64,000 nt of DNA from Adenophora triphylla var. japonica. Its lineage: Eukaryota; Streptophyta; Magnoliopsida; Asterales; Campanulaceae. Under the pieces are notes generated by a model. The model searched no databases, was not told where the DNA came from, and saw only the letters and a list, made by a program, of their open reading frames with translations. This document shows positions 22,602 to 33,072 of the stretch, in pieces (the stretch's first letter is position 1; each line of letters opens with the position of its first letter). The stretch spans positions 248,001-312,000 of the forward strand of contig JAFEMH010002441.1 of assembly GCA_022495995.1 (NCBI GenBank), given 5' to 3'. The position numbers and the translations under genes were made by a program.

Positions 22602-22701
22602 TTGGGTATTCTCTTCCTCATCAATTGGATTGGTAGTAGGAGTGATTGATGATAACTTGGTTGGCTGGATTGGTTGATGATGGGAGTGATATTGGTCATG
22701 G

Positions 22702-23784
22702 TTATGCAGCAGATGGCGTCACGGATGAATTTCTTGGAACCATGTATGGAAGATTTGATGAATCTTGTTCATGATGGAGAACAGTTGAATCGAGAATGGG
22801 AGATGATTCAGGGAGATTATCTAGGTTTCCTAAACCTTCATCAAAATCACACAATTCAGTTACACTTTGATCATTGTTTTCATCAAAGTCAACATGAATT
22901 GATTCTTCCACAACAAGTCTTCTTTTGTTGTAAACTCTATAAGCTTTGCTTGTGTTAGAGTATCCAAGAAAGATTCCTTCATCACATTTGGAGTCAAATT
23001 TGTCCAAATTGTTTTTGCCATTGTTGTGAATGAAGCATCTACTTCCAAAACTGTGAAAGTAGGAAATGGTAGGAACTTTGTCATTCCATAGTTCATATGG
23101 AGTCTTCTTATGGAATTTGTTGATTAGAGTTTTATTTTGAACATACACAAAGCAAAGTAGTGATGCCTTCACCCCAAAAATACTTTGGGAGATTGTGTTA
23201 CGACAGCATTGTTCTTGCCGCCTCACGATTGTTCTGTTCTTCCTTTCGCAACACCATTTTGTTGGGGTGTTCTTGGGGCTGAAAAATTGTGATCAATACA
23301 TTTTGAATCACAATACTCTTCTACTCCTGTGTTCTCAAATTCTTTTCCATGATCAGATCTGATCTTGACAATGGATGTCCCTTTTTGATTTTGAATTTTA
23401 TTGAACAACTTTGTCAGACAGCTAAGGGTGTCACTTTTGGATTCAAGAAGAATGATCCAAGTGAATGCAGTGAAGTCATCAACCACAACAAGGGAGTATC
23501 TCTTTCCTCCTAAAGATCTAGTCCTTATGGGTCCAAAGAGATCCATATGAAGTAGTTCAATAGGTCTTGATGTGTCCAATCGGTCTTGGGCTTGAATGAA
23601 GATCTCTTTTGCTTCCCACATTGGCATGCTTTGCAAAGTTTGTCCTTCTTGAATGGGATCCTTGGAAGACCTCGACTAGTTTTGAATTTGCAAGCTTGGA
23701 GATGGTTTTATGGTTAAGGTGAGCCAATCTTTTGTGCCAAAGCCATGACATGTCGGATTGACTAAATGACGAAGCGGTGAGCAT
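22702..23784 (-). pseudogene. SIR-1 integrase
   Basis: The N-terminal part (from 23784) has WLWHKRLAHLNHKTISKLA, the His pair of the HHCC finger. The DDE core (23223-23636) gives HMDLFGPIRTR with the first Asp, IRSDHGKEFEN with the second and APRTPQQNGVAKGRTEQS, where the catalytic Glu of the usual AERKNRT is lost. The C-terminal part (22702-23226) contains FGSRCFIHNNGKNNLDKFD and FLGYSNTSKAYRVYNKR. Frameshifts separate the three blocks. Confidence 0.82.
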
Positions 23785-24154
23785 TTGAGGATTCCACTAT
23801 CTCTATGTTTAAGCAATAGAGATTTCCTTTTCTTGATCCAGTCAGAATGACTTTATTGCTTTTATCTTTAACAGTACATTTATCCTTGGTGCAAACAACA
23901 TGAAATCCCTTATCACAGATTTGACTGATGCTAATCAAATTGTGCTTGAGACCCTCTACATAAGACACATTAGTAAAAATGATATCTTTTGTAATAAGAT
24001 TTCCTGATCCTTTGACCTTAGCTTGGGAATTGTCACCAAAGGTTACATTTGGACCATTTTTAGGGGTATATTGTTGCAACCAGTCTTTATTGAAGGTCAT
24101 ATGTCTACTACAACCACTATCTAAATACCAGAGTCCTTTCCTAGGTACCTGCAA
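23762..24154 (-). pseudogene. SIR-1 aspartic protease
   Basis: The stretch WYLDSGCSRHMTFNKDWLQQ carries the catalytic Asp-Ser-Gly of copia retropepsins. The block VTFGDNSQAKVKGSGNL and GLKHNLISISQICDKG follows, leading into integrase. The frame opens at VPRKGLWYLD right after a TTTTGCAG that resembles a splice acceptor. Confidence 0.85.
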
Positions 24155-24207
24155 AACAGAAAGTAAATTTTATGGTACCCTTTTTTTATTCTTTTGGGTC
24201 CAAAGGA

Positions 24208-25166
24208 TTAGTTTTTCTTTGGAACCCTAGCTTTGTTCATTGATCCCTTTTTGAAGAACTGGTTTAGGGTATGATAATATGACATGATTTGCATCATGTA
24301 AGGTGTGAGGACAGTGGATTGGGATGGATTGAAGAAGTGATTTGGGTTGTTATATTGGGGTTGAAACTGAAAGTTATTTGAAAAGGATGATCTGGGAGAG
24401 TCAATTTGACTTGCATGACTTCTTTCATTTGAGTATTGCCATTGAGGTTTTTGTTGTTTGGTGTACCTATGTTTGTTATAGAATCTTTGTTGCCTTGGGG
24501 TTCTATGTGGTTTGGAAGATCTTGGGCATGCATCGGGCCTTGGGTGTCTGTCGGGGGCTTGGAAGCATCTAGCATCTTTTTGCAACTCAATTTCTTTCTG
24601 TATATTGGCCCCTTTTTGAACCCAAATATACTTGCTTCCTTGGATTTTACTTGGTCCTTTGTTTTAGTGACTAGGACCAGGTATGATTTCCTTAGATTTT
24701 CCCTTGGTTTGAACAGGATAAGTTTGAGTTTGATAGCTGCCAGAACTTAGGTTTTCTAGAACCATTTTTTCAATGGCCCTTTCACCAGTGGGAGGAGTGT
24801 ACACCTTTTGTGTAGGATCATCGGCACCAATCCTATTTTGTCACTTTGGGACGCCTTTGGGTGTAGGTAAAAGGGATAATGCTTTGCTTGACATGTTCCA
24901 TGAGTCTATTTTCTTTTTAAGAGCATCATTTTCTTTTTCAAGATTGCGAGTCTTTGACAATTTTCATGATTACTTGATGTCTCATTTGTCGAGATCCATG
25001 TTTTGTTTTCAAGCATGATGCATTGATCTCTTAGCCCTTGACATGCTTTCTCAAGCTCAGAATTGGTTTTTGTGAGGGTGTCAATGGTTGAGGATTGGGA
25101 AAGGTTCTCATTGACCGGTGAAGCAAAGCTAGTTTTTTGTTTTTGGTTTGAATTAAAAGAGTGCAA
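24208..25166 (-). pseudogene. SIR-1 gag C-terminal part
   Basis: The region holds the coiled-coil-like segment (SSTIDTLTKTNSELEKAC) and the basic Asn/Gln/Ser-rich tail (QQRFYNKHRYTKQQKPQW) that end gag in this family. It stops at 24208-24210 after RVPKKN. SIR-2 has the same tail and the same stop position. Confidence 0.75.
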
Positions 25167-25420
25167 ACTAATTGTTTGAAACCATCAATATTTAAGGAGT
25201 TAAAATCATGTACCTCTTTTAGTTCATCTGCGTGACAAGTGCTTCCAATTCTTCCTCATTGTACGATTCTTCCTCATTGTCGATTTTTCTTCATCTTGAC
25301 TATAAGGCATAGCATGGCTTCTTCTCCTTCATTGTCGAGAATCATCACTTGACACATACTCTTCATCACTTGAATTTTGATGAGTCGGCTATCATAACTT
25401 GCTCCTTGTTTTTGTCATGT

Positions 25421-26508
25421 TTATTTTTGGAGCAATTGAAGCGGTTGCACTTGGAGCTTGTGAATGATCTCTTTTGAGTAGGTCATCTTCTTAGGTGTAC
25501 GATTGTCCCTAGGTTTCCTTGGTTCGGGACAATCGGATGAGTAATGTCCTTGCTTTCCACGGTTGAAGCAATCAATTGTCTTCTTGTAGCTGTCTTGTTG
25601 AGAATTAGATGTGGAAGGGTTGTATTTTTTGTCAAAAGATTTCTTTTGAAATTTCATGGCATTTCTGACAGCCATGGATATGAGACTTGGAATGTCTTCT
25701 TGAGAGATCTGTTTGCTGATAGGTTTGGAGCTGATGTTTATCTTTTGAAGGGCATTGTTGACAATGGTCTCAATGTCTTAGTGAGTGATTGGTTTGTGGA
25801 CAGTTTCTTGGCTTGATTAAGGCTAAAGTTTGTGAAATGGTAGGAAGCTGGTTGAATTTTTATCATACCATCCAGTTCATAAGCTTCAAGCTTTCCAAAA
25901 TACTGTTCAACTGTCATTGTGCTCCATTCAGATCCTTCTCTAATAGGTAAAGCTACCTTTTCATATTCTTGTGGGAGATTAGAATATATCTTGAGGCAGA
26001 GATCTTGTTGTTCAAAGGTTTTTCCATGGTCAACAATAGATCTAACAAGGTTTTCAAACCTTGGTTGAGCAGCACTCACTATTTCTCCAGGATAGAACTT
26101 GAAGTTGTCTAATTGTCTAAGCAAGTTATACAAATTTTGTGTCCTGACACTGGTGTGCTTATTGAACTTTGTTTGAATGAGAGCCCATGTTGATCTGGCA
26201 TTTGGTTCCTTAGCAATTTCTTATGCAAGTGAGTCATTTACACTCTTTTGAAGAATGTTTTTGACTATTAAGTTTGCACTGATCAATTGTTTTTAAGATT
26301 CAGACCATGTTTCTGGGGATTTGGTCTTACTAGGTCCTCCATCAATACAGATTTGAGTTGGGTAGGACACTTCATTCTCTAGAACATACCAGTTCCATAT
26401 ACTCTTTGCATCAAGGTATGTTTTTATTTTTGAAACATAGATCTCAAAAGATCCACAGTTATCAATGTGTGGGATGTCTTTCTCATTATTTCTCCTTGGT
26501 TGAGGCAT
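25421..26508 (-). pseudogene. SIR-1 gag N-terminal and core
   Basis: It starts MPQPRRNNEKDIPHIDNCGS at 26508, identical in arrangement to SIR-2 gag. The core NLLRQLDNFKFYPGEIVSAA and DLCLKIYSNLPQEYEKVAL follows in a second frame. The CCHC knuckle reads CFNRGKQGHYSSDC, so the second Cys is replaced by Arg and would not bind zinc normally. At least two frameshifts occur. Confidence 0.82.
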
Positions 26509-26563
26509 GGTGGGTTTGAAGAGGATCCTTCACAAGTTGTTAGACTTTTGAATGTGAAGACAA

Positions 26564-26575
26564 GCTCTAATACCA
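26564..26575 (-). promoter_or_regulatory. SIR-1 primer-binding site
   Basis: TGGTATTAGAGC on the minus strand, one base from TGGTATCAGAGC, the initiator tRNA-Met site. It lies two bases inside the 5' LTR. Confidence 0.85.
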
Positions 26576-26577
26576 AT

Positions 26578-27816
26578 TGAAAGGCCCTTTGTTGATATAC
26601 AGATGATCGAACGGCTATGGTTTGGCTTAGGCATCGGATGTTTGTTGAATTGTGCGGCGGAATAAGAGAAGCTTGAAATAATGATAGGACAAAGAACACA
26701 AAGAAATAATGCAAGTGTGTGAATGTGATTGCGAAATGTAATAACACGAGAGAATTTAAAGTGGTTCGAGTTCACTCCTCCTACATCCACCCCAGCTGTC
26801 AATCTTGACAAGTGAGATCAATTTTATTATAATCTTTAATCAACAAAAATTACAAATGATTGATTTAGGCAAGTTCCTTGAACTTCCTCTTCCTAATTAG
26901 TACAGTCAACTAGGGATACACTTAAAGTACAGTCTTAAGTGTTTTTACAACTTGAAGTACAGTCTCAAGATTTTACAAAACAACTAATACACTCAAAGTA
27001 CAGTCTTGAGTGTTTACAAACTAATTCTACACCTAAAGTACAGTCTTAGGATTTTGGAATTTGTGAATTAACACACTAGGGTTGTTTGTTGTTGAAGCAG
27101 AGGTTTTGGGGTGAGGGTTTTGGTTTGGAACAGGGTTTAAAGGGTAGGGATTGGTGAGTGTGTGTGTGGATTACAGGAGGTGTGTGTGGGTGTAAGGGAA
27201 AGGTTTTGGACTGTGAAAAAGAGTATTTTTCAAGAGTAGTTTGTGTAGAGGATGAACTCCTCTATTTATACCCTTCAATGTAGCCGTTGGAATATGACTG
27301 TTGCAGCTACATTAATGAGCCTTGACTGGTCTTTGCCCCACTTGTCCACTTGCAGGTCTTCATGAGCTGGCTTGAGCTGTGGCTTGAGCTGAGAGCTTCC
27401 AGAAGGTCTTCAGTGGTCTTCATTGGTCTTCAATAGTGAACTTGACATTTGTGAAGATCCAGGTTCCACTTTGGTTGAGATTGTGGTAGCAGAGAATGAG
27501 ACAGAGTGATGGCTATCAGAGGGAATGAAGTCATAGCTGTCAGATCATACTAAGGCTTAGCTATCAGAGATGTTCTCTAATAAGGACTGAGATGCACTTG
27601 ATGATCTTGATAGCTAAGAGAGGAAATATGATTCATGTTATTGATTGAATGTAACCACTGTATAAGATAGAATCATAACTGTCAGACTCATAGCTGTCAG
27701 ATAAACTGAAGGATGAATATAACAGATTTCCTCTTTTGATATAAACCCTGTTCTATATATATATTCCTTTATCAAAACCAACTAACTAAGACTTTGATCA
27801 AAGTTAGGTCCTAACA
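26578..27816 (-). repeat. SIR-1 5' LTR
   Basis: On the minus strand it begins TGTTAGGACCTAAC and ends CCTTTCA. A TATAAATA box reads at 27263-27270. It matches 14338-15577 closely except for clustered CAG/CTG-site changes in 26605-26805. Confidence 0.92.
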
Positions 27817-27821
27817 GTATT

Positions 27822-28169
27822 TTAATTAGTATTTTAGGATTTAATTTGTTTTAGTTTTTATTTTATTTATTATTTTCGTCATTATTTTTAATAGGTTGAT
27901 AAGAGATGGTTTTAGAGTAGATTTTGACTTGATTTACTAGTTTTTGAGTCATATTAAGTTACCATATAGATTAGGAGTAATTCTAGAAGGTTTAGAAGTG
28001 TTTTTTAAGTTTTATGGGCACTATAAAATAGGCCTAAAGTTGTAATCCGAAATTAGACTTTGGTTTTTATTAATGAAAATATTTGCCGTTGAGCAATTAT
28101 CTAGTGTTTCAATCACATCTTGTTTCAATTCCGTTCTGTTAATTCTCATATAACCCTCGGTTTACATCA
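27822..28169 (+). repeat. TRG-1 5' LTR, right part
   Basis: It continues the LTR from 14337 and ends TTTACATCA. It aligns to 29133-29484. Together the halves make 400 bp. Confidence 0.85.
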
Positions 28170-28171
28170 TT

Positions 28172-28187
28172 TGGTATCAATTTCCTA
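28172..28187 (+). promoter_or_regulatory. TRG-1 primer-binding site
   Basis: TGGTATCA followed by a diverged tail lies two bases after the LTR and resembles a tRNA-Met site. Confidence 0.55.
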
Positions 28188-28199
28188 GTTGATTATCAA

Positions 28200-28720
28200 T
28201 GGCCGAACGAGGATGAGGACGAGGAAGTGGGGGTCTTGGTGATCGTGGTAGGGGCCGCAGATTAGAACCCCAAGAAAACGAATCCCAACGACACCACAAC
28301 CTGCGAAATATCGAGAAGGATGGATTGCGAAGACAGATTCAAGACCTCCAACTTTGCTTTGCGCATTTTGAGGTTCAAGAACTCTATAGGCGCCTTGATG
28401 GTTTGGAGATTCAGCAAATCCAGCGTCGCCTAGCGCGTTTGGAGACTCCCACCAACGTGGGCTCGGATTCAGATCTGTGGTCTGATGATGAGAATATCTA
28501 TCCCTTTGATCGGGATCAAGAATTCGACGACAGGAATGGGGCAGATCCTTCTACGGATATCGGTATGGAGATCGAGAGTCCAAAACATGGAGGTAAGGCA
28601 CATCCCGACAACATTTTTGACCCGTTCAATATTGTTACCGTAGAATCAAAGGTTCAAGACCTTGTCATTGATTGGTCAAAACCACCAATCTATGACGAGT
28701 GTAATTGTGAAAGATGTTAA
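28200..28720 (+). pseudogene. TRG-1 gag-like ORF with one in-frame stop
   Basis: The frame starts MAERG, then TGA replaces what is probably CGA (Arg), then continues open to 28720. The N-terminal part is Arg/Gly-rich. A helical segment follows (RRQIQDLQLCFAHFEV), then RNGADPSTDIGMEIESP and AHPDNIFDPFNIVTVE. The ADPSTDIG...HPD stretch parallels GYP-2 gag (TDPSKDVG...HPNEF), but the rest of the gag core is replaced by an unrelated tail ending CNCERC. TRG-2 encodes a related protein. Its role may be particle association or none. Confidence 0.65.
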
Positions 28721-29085
28721 TGTGAAGCTGCAAAAAGCAAAGTAATTAAGGTTTGTGATGACATTATTATTGCCAATATCATGTCGCCTGATTATGACTT
28801 AGTCTAGTCCAAGAAGGAAGAGAGTATAATTTTGGATTTTGTGCCGGAGTTTAAGGAAGTGGGTGACATGGGGAAAGAATTGTTTGTTCCATATAAAATT
28901 ATTCAAGATGATGATTCAACAGATCTAACGGAGCATGAGGGAATAATTTTATATCCGGAAGAGATCATCTTACGTTAATTTGTGCTTAAAACGAAGATTT
29001 ATTCAAAATATATTTTTAAGTGGGACTACACTTTCCAAACATCGGATGAGAACTCGGGGACGAGTTCTTTTGAAGAGAGGGTGAA
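28721..29085 (+). other. TRG-1 internal 3' region
   Basis: No convincing ORF. The last 20 bases (GAAGAGAGGGTGAA) form the polypurine tract just before the 3' LTR. Confidence 0.5.
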
Positions 29086-29484
29086 TGATGTAGGACAGAT
29101 ATTTGACCCGGTCAAATATATTAATTATCTTTTTTTTTTAATTAGTATTTAGAATTTAATTTGTTTTAGTTTTTATTTTATTTCTTATTTTTGCCATTAT
29201 TTTTAATAGGTTAATTAGAGATGGTTTTAGAGTAGATTTTGGGTTGATTTAATAGTTTTTGAGTCATATTAAGTTACCATATATGTTAGGAGTAATTGTA
29301 GAAGGTATAGGAGTGTTTTTCAAGTTTTATGGGCACTATAAAATAGGCCTAAAGTTGTAATCCGAAATTAGACTTTGTTTTTTATTAATGAAAATATTTG
29401 TCGTCGAGTAATTATCTACGGTTTCAATCCCATCTTGTTTCAATTCCTTTCGGTCAATTTTCATATAACCCTCAGTTTACACCA
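29086..29484 (+). repeat. TRG-1 3' LTR (399 bp)
   Basis: Bounded TGATGTAGG...TTTACACCA; matches the split 5' LTR. TAAAT duplication follows. Confidence 0.88.
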
Positions 29485-30287
29485 TAAATTGCATCCTAAT
29501 GAGTTTATTGATTGGCTTAATACTGTTGAACGTGTTTTTGATTTTAAACACATGAGTGATAGCAATAAAGTGAAAGTGGTTGCAATCAAATTAAAGAAAC
29601 ATGCTTCGATCTGGTGGGAACATGTTAAGAAACAACGAGTTCGAGAACGAAAATCAAAAATTCAGTCTTGGGAAAAGATGAAAAAGTTGTTACGTAGAAA
29701 TTCCTTCCTGAACACTATAGGCAGGAGTCTTTTATTGAAGTTCACAATTTAAAACAGGGTGATATGTCAGTAGAAGAGTTTATTAGTGAGTTTGATCGCT
29801 TGTGAATGTGATGTAATGTTGTGGAAGAGGATGAGCAGGCACTTGCTCGTTTCCTTGGAGGTCTCCATATTGATGTCTCAGATGTGGTTCAATTATAGCT
29901 GTATTGGACTTATGAGGATGTTTGCAGGCTTGCTTTGAAGGTTGAGCAACAGTTAAAGAGAAAGAAGGTCGTGAACCGTTGGCAAGGCAGAGATTTTGCT
30001 AGTAATCGAGGGGCAAGCAGTAGTAGCACTACAAAAGGGGTTGCACCGACAACTCCTAAACCACCGGTTGAGCAAAACCTGGGTTTGTTCCGGAAACGAC
30101 AAGAGTCAGACACAGTCAGATAGATGCTTCAAATGTCATGGGCTTGGTCATCTCCAAGCTGAATGTCCTAATCGACATGTTGTTGCTTCGTTTGAAGATG
30201 AGATGCCTGTATATGATGCAGCTTCTGATGGGTCTGATGGTGAGGTTGAGGAGGTCTTTGCAGACCAGGGTACAGCGTTAGTGGTTC
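29485..30287 (+). pseudogene. GYP-2 gag core and zinc knuckle
   Basis: The frame resumes with LHPNEFIDWLNTVERVFDFK, a clear gypsy gag core (retrotrans_gag family), through SIWWEHVKKQRVRERK and, after a frameshift near 29,745, SVEEFISEFDRL and DEQALARFLGGL. The CCHC knuckle CFKCHGLGHLQAECPN is intact at about 30124-30171. The region then leads toward protease with EVFADQGTALVV, interrupted at 30288 by TRG-2. Stops after EFDRL and other breaks make it non-functional. Confidence 0.85.
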
Positions 30288-30654
30288 TGATGTCGAATGA
30301 AACCTTGAGATTGATACCGATTGGAAAGAGCCAAAATAACCCTAGTCTATATAGTAACCTAATCAATCAATAAAACATTAAAATAAAACCATAATCTACT
30401 TCTAATCATAAAAACAAGTCAAAAACTTCCCAAAATAACCCTAGTCTATATAGTAACCTAATCAATCAATAAAACATTAAAATAAAACCATAATCTACTT
30501 CTAATCATAAAAATATTACCTATTTAAAATAAATTCCAAAAATAATAAAATAATAACAAATAAAAATAGTTAAAATCAAATCCTAACTTAGCTCCAGATT
30601 TTGATCTCCTTGGTTGTCCCGATTGATCAACCTGTGTGTTATCATATTGTATCA
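30288..30654 (-). repeat. TRG-2 3' LTR
   Basis: It aligns to 31532-31949 with an internal deletion, and contains a direct duplication of the CCAAAATAACCCTAGTC block. Confidence 0.82.
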
Positions 30655-31032
30655 TTCTCTCCTTGTTAGAAAAAATTCGACCTCGAATTTTGGTTGTGCT
30701 AAAAAATACCATACAAAAATACCTTACAAAATTCACCCTGCAACCGTAGACGAACTGTATACTTGATATTATTTCTCATTATATCCATCCAATCAGTCCA
30801 TCGATACTTAACAAAATCATCAACAAAAAAATTCTTGTTAGTTTGATGACAAATCTGACCCGATAATAACCAACCAAAAGGATCTTCATACGGAAAAACA
30901 CTTAACGAACCCAAATTTCCACGACAATTCATCCGATGGATGTTTTGAACAAGGTGTTTTTAGATCTTCCGAGTATGACCTTCTCAATCGAAAAATATCA
31001 CAGTCACAAATATCATAAACAAGAGGTTTTGA

Positions 31033-31494
31033 TCAATCAATAAATTGATCAAAACTGTCTGATAAAACAAAGGGTGATGATGGATCATCAAAAACCCTTT
31101 CTACAGTAACAATAGATAATGGGATGCGAAATCCATCCGGATGTGCCATACCTTCAATCCCCGGACTATCGATTTCTGCATCGATATCCCTTGAAGGATT
31201 TGCCACATTTCTGGACCCAATTTCTTGACCCCAATTGAAGGGAGTGACCACTCCTTGAAACTCCATGTCCTCGGATAATACCTCCGAATTTGAACCCATA
31301 GCCGGTGGATGCATCATGGCCCGTTCCACGCGTGCCTAAAAATTCTGGAGTTGTTGAATCTGCTTTTGCATTTCGTCTACCTCAATATCATGTATGCCAT
31401 ATTTGCGATGATGAACGTCTTGACCGGAATCCGCTCCACGGTTCCTTTCACGAACATCTTTTCCACCACGAACACTATGCCCTCATTCGGCCAT
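31033..31494 (-). pseudogene. TRG-2 gag-like ORF
   Basis: The frame starts MAE at 31494, hits TGA at codon 4 (CGA in the relative), and has a TAG near codon 50 after QQLQNF. It then runs open to 31033 with NVANPSRDIDAEIDSP, MAHPDGFRIPLSIVTVE and an acidic tail. The same order of motifs as TRG-1 (MAER start, PS-DI-EI-SP, HPD, IVTVE) shows common descent despite opposite orientation and different LTRs. Confidence 0.65.
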
Positions 31495-31520
31495 CAATAT
31501 CGATACCCTCGTCCAGGAAT

Positions 31521-31529
31521 CTGATACCA
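31521..31529 (-). promoter_or_regulatory. TRG-2 primer-binding site
   Basis: TGGTATCAG on the minus strand, two bases from the LTR end, matches a tRNA-Met-type site. Confidence 0.65.
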
Positions 31530-31531
31530 AA

Positions 31532-31949
31532 TGACGTCGAATGAAGCCTTGAGATTGATACCGAACGGAAAGAACCAGAAATAATGGGTTACAAACCCTG
31601 GATAAAGAAAGCCTCAGTTTTTCCTTTATTTTCTTTATTCAATAAACAACCTCTGATTTTCAAAATTACAATTAGGCCTAATTATATAATGACCCTAGAA
31701 CTTGAAAAACTAGTCAAAAACTTCCCAAAATAATCCTATTCTATATAGTAACCTAATCAATCACTAAAACATTAAAATAAAACCATAATCTACTTTTATT
31801 CATAAAAATATTACCTATTTAAAATAAATTCTGAAAATAATAAAATAATAACAAATAAAAATAGTTAAAATCAAATCCTAACTTAGCTCCAGATTTTGAT
31901 CTCCTTGCTTGTCCCGCCCTATCAACTTGTGTGTTATCATACTGTTTCA
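31532..31949 (-). repeat. TRG-2 5' LTR
   Basis: In plus reading bounded TGACGTCG...TGTTTCA. The left breakpoint of the 8.4 kb duplication (31540) lies 8 bp inside it. Confidence 0.85.
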
Positions 31950-33072
31950 GGTTCGACGGGTATTGAATGTGACTGTCATAGAAGACGAACAGTGGCTTCG
32001 ACATAATATCTTTCAGACCATGTGCACTGCTAAGGGTAAGGTTTGCTAGGTAATTATTGATGGTGGTAGTTGTGAGAATGTCGTTTCTACCACAATGGTG
32101 GAGAAGTTACACTTGAAAACAGAGGCTCACCCACAACCATACCAGTTATCGTGGTTGATTAAAGGGAATGAATTGAAGGTGAATAAACGATGTTTGGTGA
32201 AATTCTCAATTGGCAAACGTTACAATGATGAGGTTTGGTGTGACGTAGTACCAATGGATGTGTGTCACGTGTTATTGGGTCGTCCATGGTTATTTGATCA
32301 TTGGGTTAAGCATGATGGGTTTAAGAATACTTACACATTTCAGAAAGACGGCTGGCTATTTCTTTGTGTCCTACTGACCCGCGTAAATAACCTACATCAG
32401 TTACTAGTTCAGCGGATGTTGTGGGCCATCAGCTATTGAGCCATTCTGAGTACATTGGTGTCATGAAACAGGAGTTGGGATTCTGCACCTTGGTGGTTCT
32501 TGAGGGCAATGAAACAACAGGGATACCTCCTGCAGCGATTCAGCCTCTTTTGGACATTTATTCCGATGTAACACCGAATGAAATTCCTCCGGGCTTACCA
32601 CCTATGCGGGATATCCAACGTTGCATTGATCTTGTATCGGGCGCGTCGATTCCGAATAAGGCTGCCTACCGTCTGTGACCCAAGGAACATGAGGAGCTGG
32701 AGCGACAGGTTCGAGAGCTACTTGACAAGGGAGTCATTTGGGAGAGCATGAGCCCGTGTGCGGTGCCAGCACTTATGATTCTGAAAGATGGGGGTGCATT
32801 GCGTATGTGTATGGATAGTCGCGCCATCAACAAAATCACCATCAAATACATTTTCCCATTCCCCGTATTGATGACTTGCTTGATCAGTTGCATGGTGCGA
32901 GGGTGTTCTCCAAGATCGATCTGCGAAGTGGGTACCATCAGATTCGTGTTAGGTAGGGTGATGAGTGGAAAACTGCTTTCAAGACCTGATATAGTTTGTA
33001 TGAATGGATGGTGATGCCGTTTGGGTTGTCTAATGCTCCGAGCACTTTCATGAGGCTTATGAACCAATTGTT
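31950..33072 (+). pseudogene. GYP-2 protease and 5' half of RT, copy 1
   Basis: After the TRG-2 border the frame gives RRVLNVTVIEDEQWLRHNIF, then a stop, then the retropepsin motif VIIDGGSCENVVS and CHVLLGRPWLFDHWVKHDGF. RT begins with LPPMRDIQRCIDLVSGASIP, a stop after AAYRL, then [20 protein letters not shown] and [14 protein letters not shown]. It ends at [11 protein letters not shown], before the YxDD active site. A one-base deletion at about 32854, absent from copy 2, shifts the frame before PIPRIDDLL. The 3' half of the element is missing. Confidence 0.87.

Larger units (their letters stand above)
14338..27816 (-). mobile_element. SIR-1: complete SIRE-like Ty1/copia retrotransposon, 13.5 kb
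   Basis: Two LTRs of 1,239-1,240 bp (14338-15577, 26578-27816) flank gag, protease, integrase, RT-RNase H, an antisense ORF and a long sense env-like ORF, followed by a polypurine tract. The target-site duplication GTATT (14333-14337 and 27817-27821) is perfect. Large size and an extra ORF after pol are characteristic of the SIRE/Maximus lineage. Gag-pol contains many frameshifts. The outer part of the 5' LTR and the coding part differ from relatives mainly at CAG/CTG sites (see findings). Confidence 0.92.
14286..29484 (+). mobile_element. TRG-1: gag-only LTR retrotransposon, itself interrupted by SIR-1
   Basis: With SIR-1 removed this is a 1.7 kb element: a 400 bp 5' LTR (14286-14337 plus 27822-28169), a primer site reading TGGTATCA, one short gag-like ORF, and a 399 bp 3' LTR (29086-29484). 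LTR ends are TGATGTA...TACATCA-like inverted repeats. The target-site duplication TAAAT is perfect (14281-14285, 29485-29489). No protease, integrase or RT is present, so it depends on another element for mobility. Confidence 0.88.
30288..31949 (-). mobile_element. TRG-2: gag-only LTR retrotransposon (1.66 kb)
   Basis: LTRs of 418 bp (31532-31949, 5') and 367 bp (30288-30654, 3') flank one degenerate ORF. The duplication GGTTC is perfect (30283-30287, 31950-31954). The primer site on the minus strand is TGGTATCAG at 31521-31529. The purine tract AACAAGGAGAGAA precedes the 3' LTR. No pol is present. Removing it restores GYP-2 reading GTALVV-RRVLNVT. The 3' LTR has lost a block present in the 5' LTR and carries an internal duplication of about 115 bp (near 30330 and 30436). 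Confidence 0.88.
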
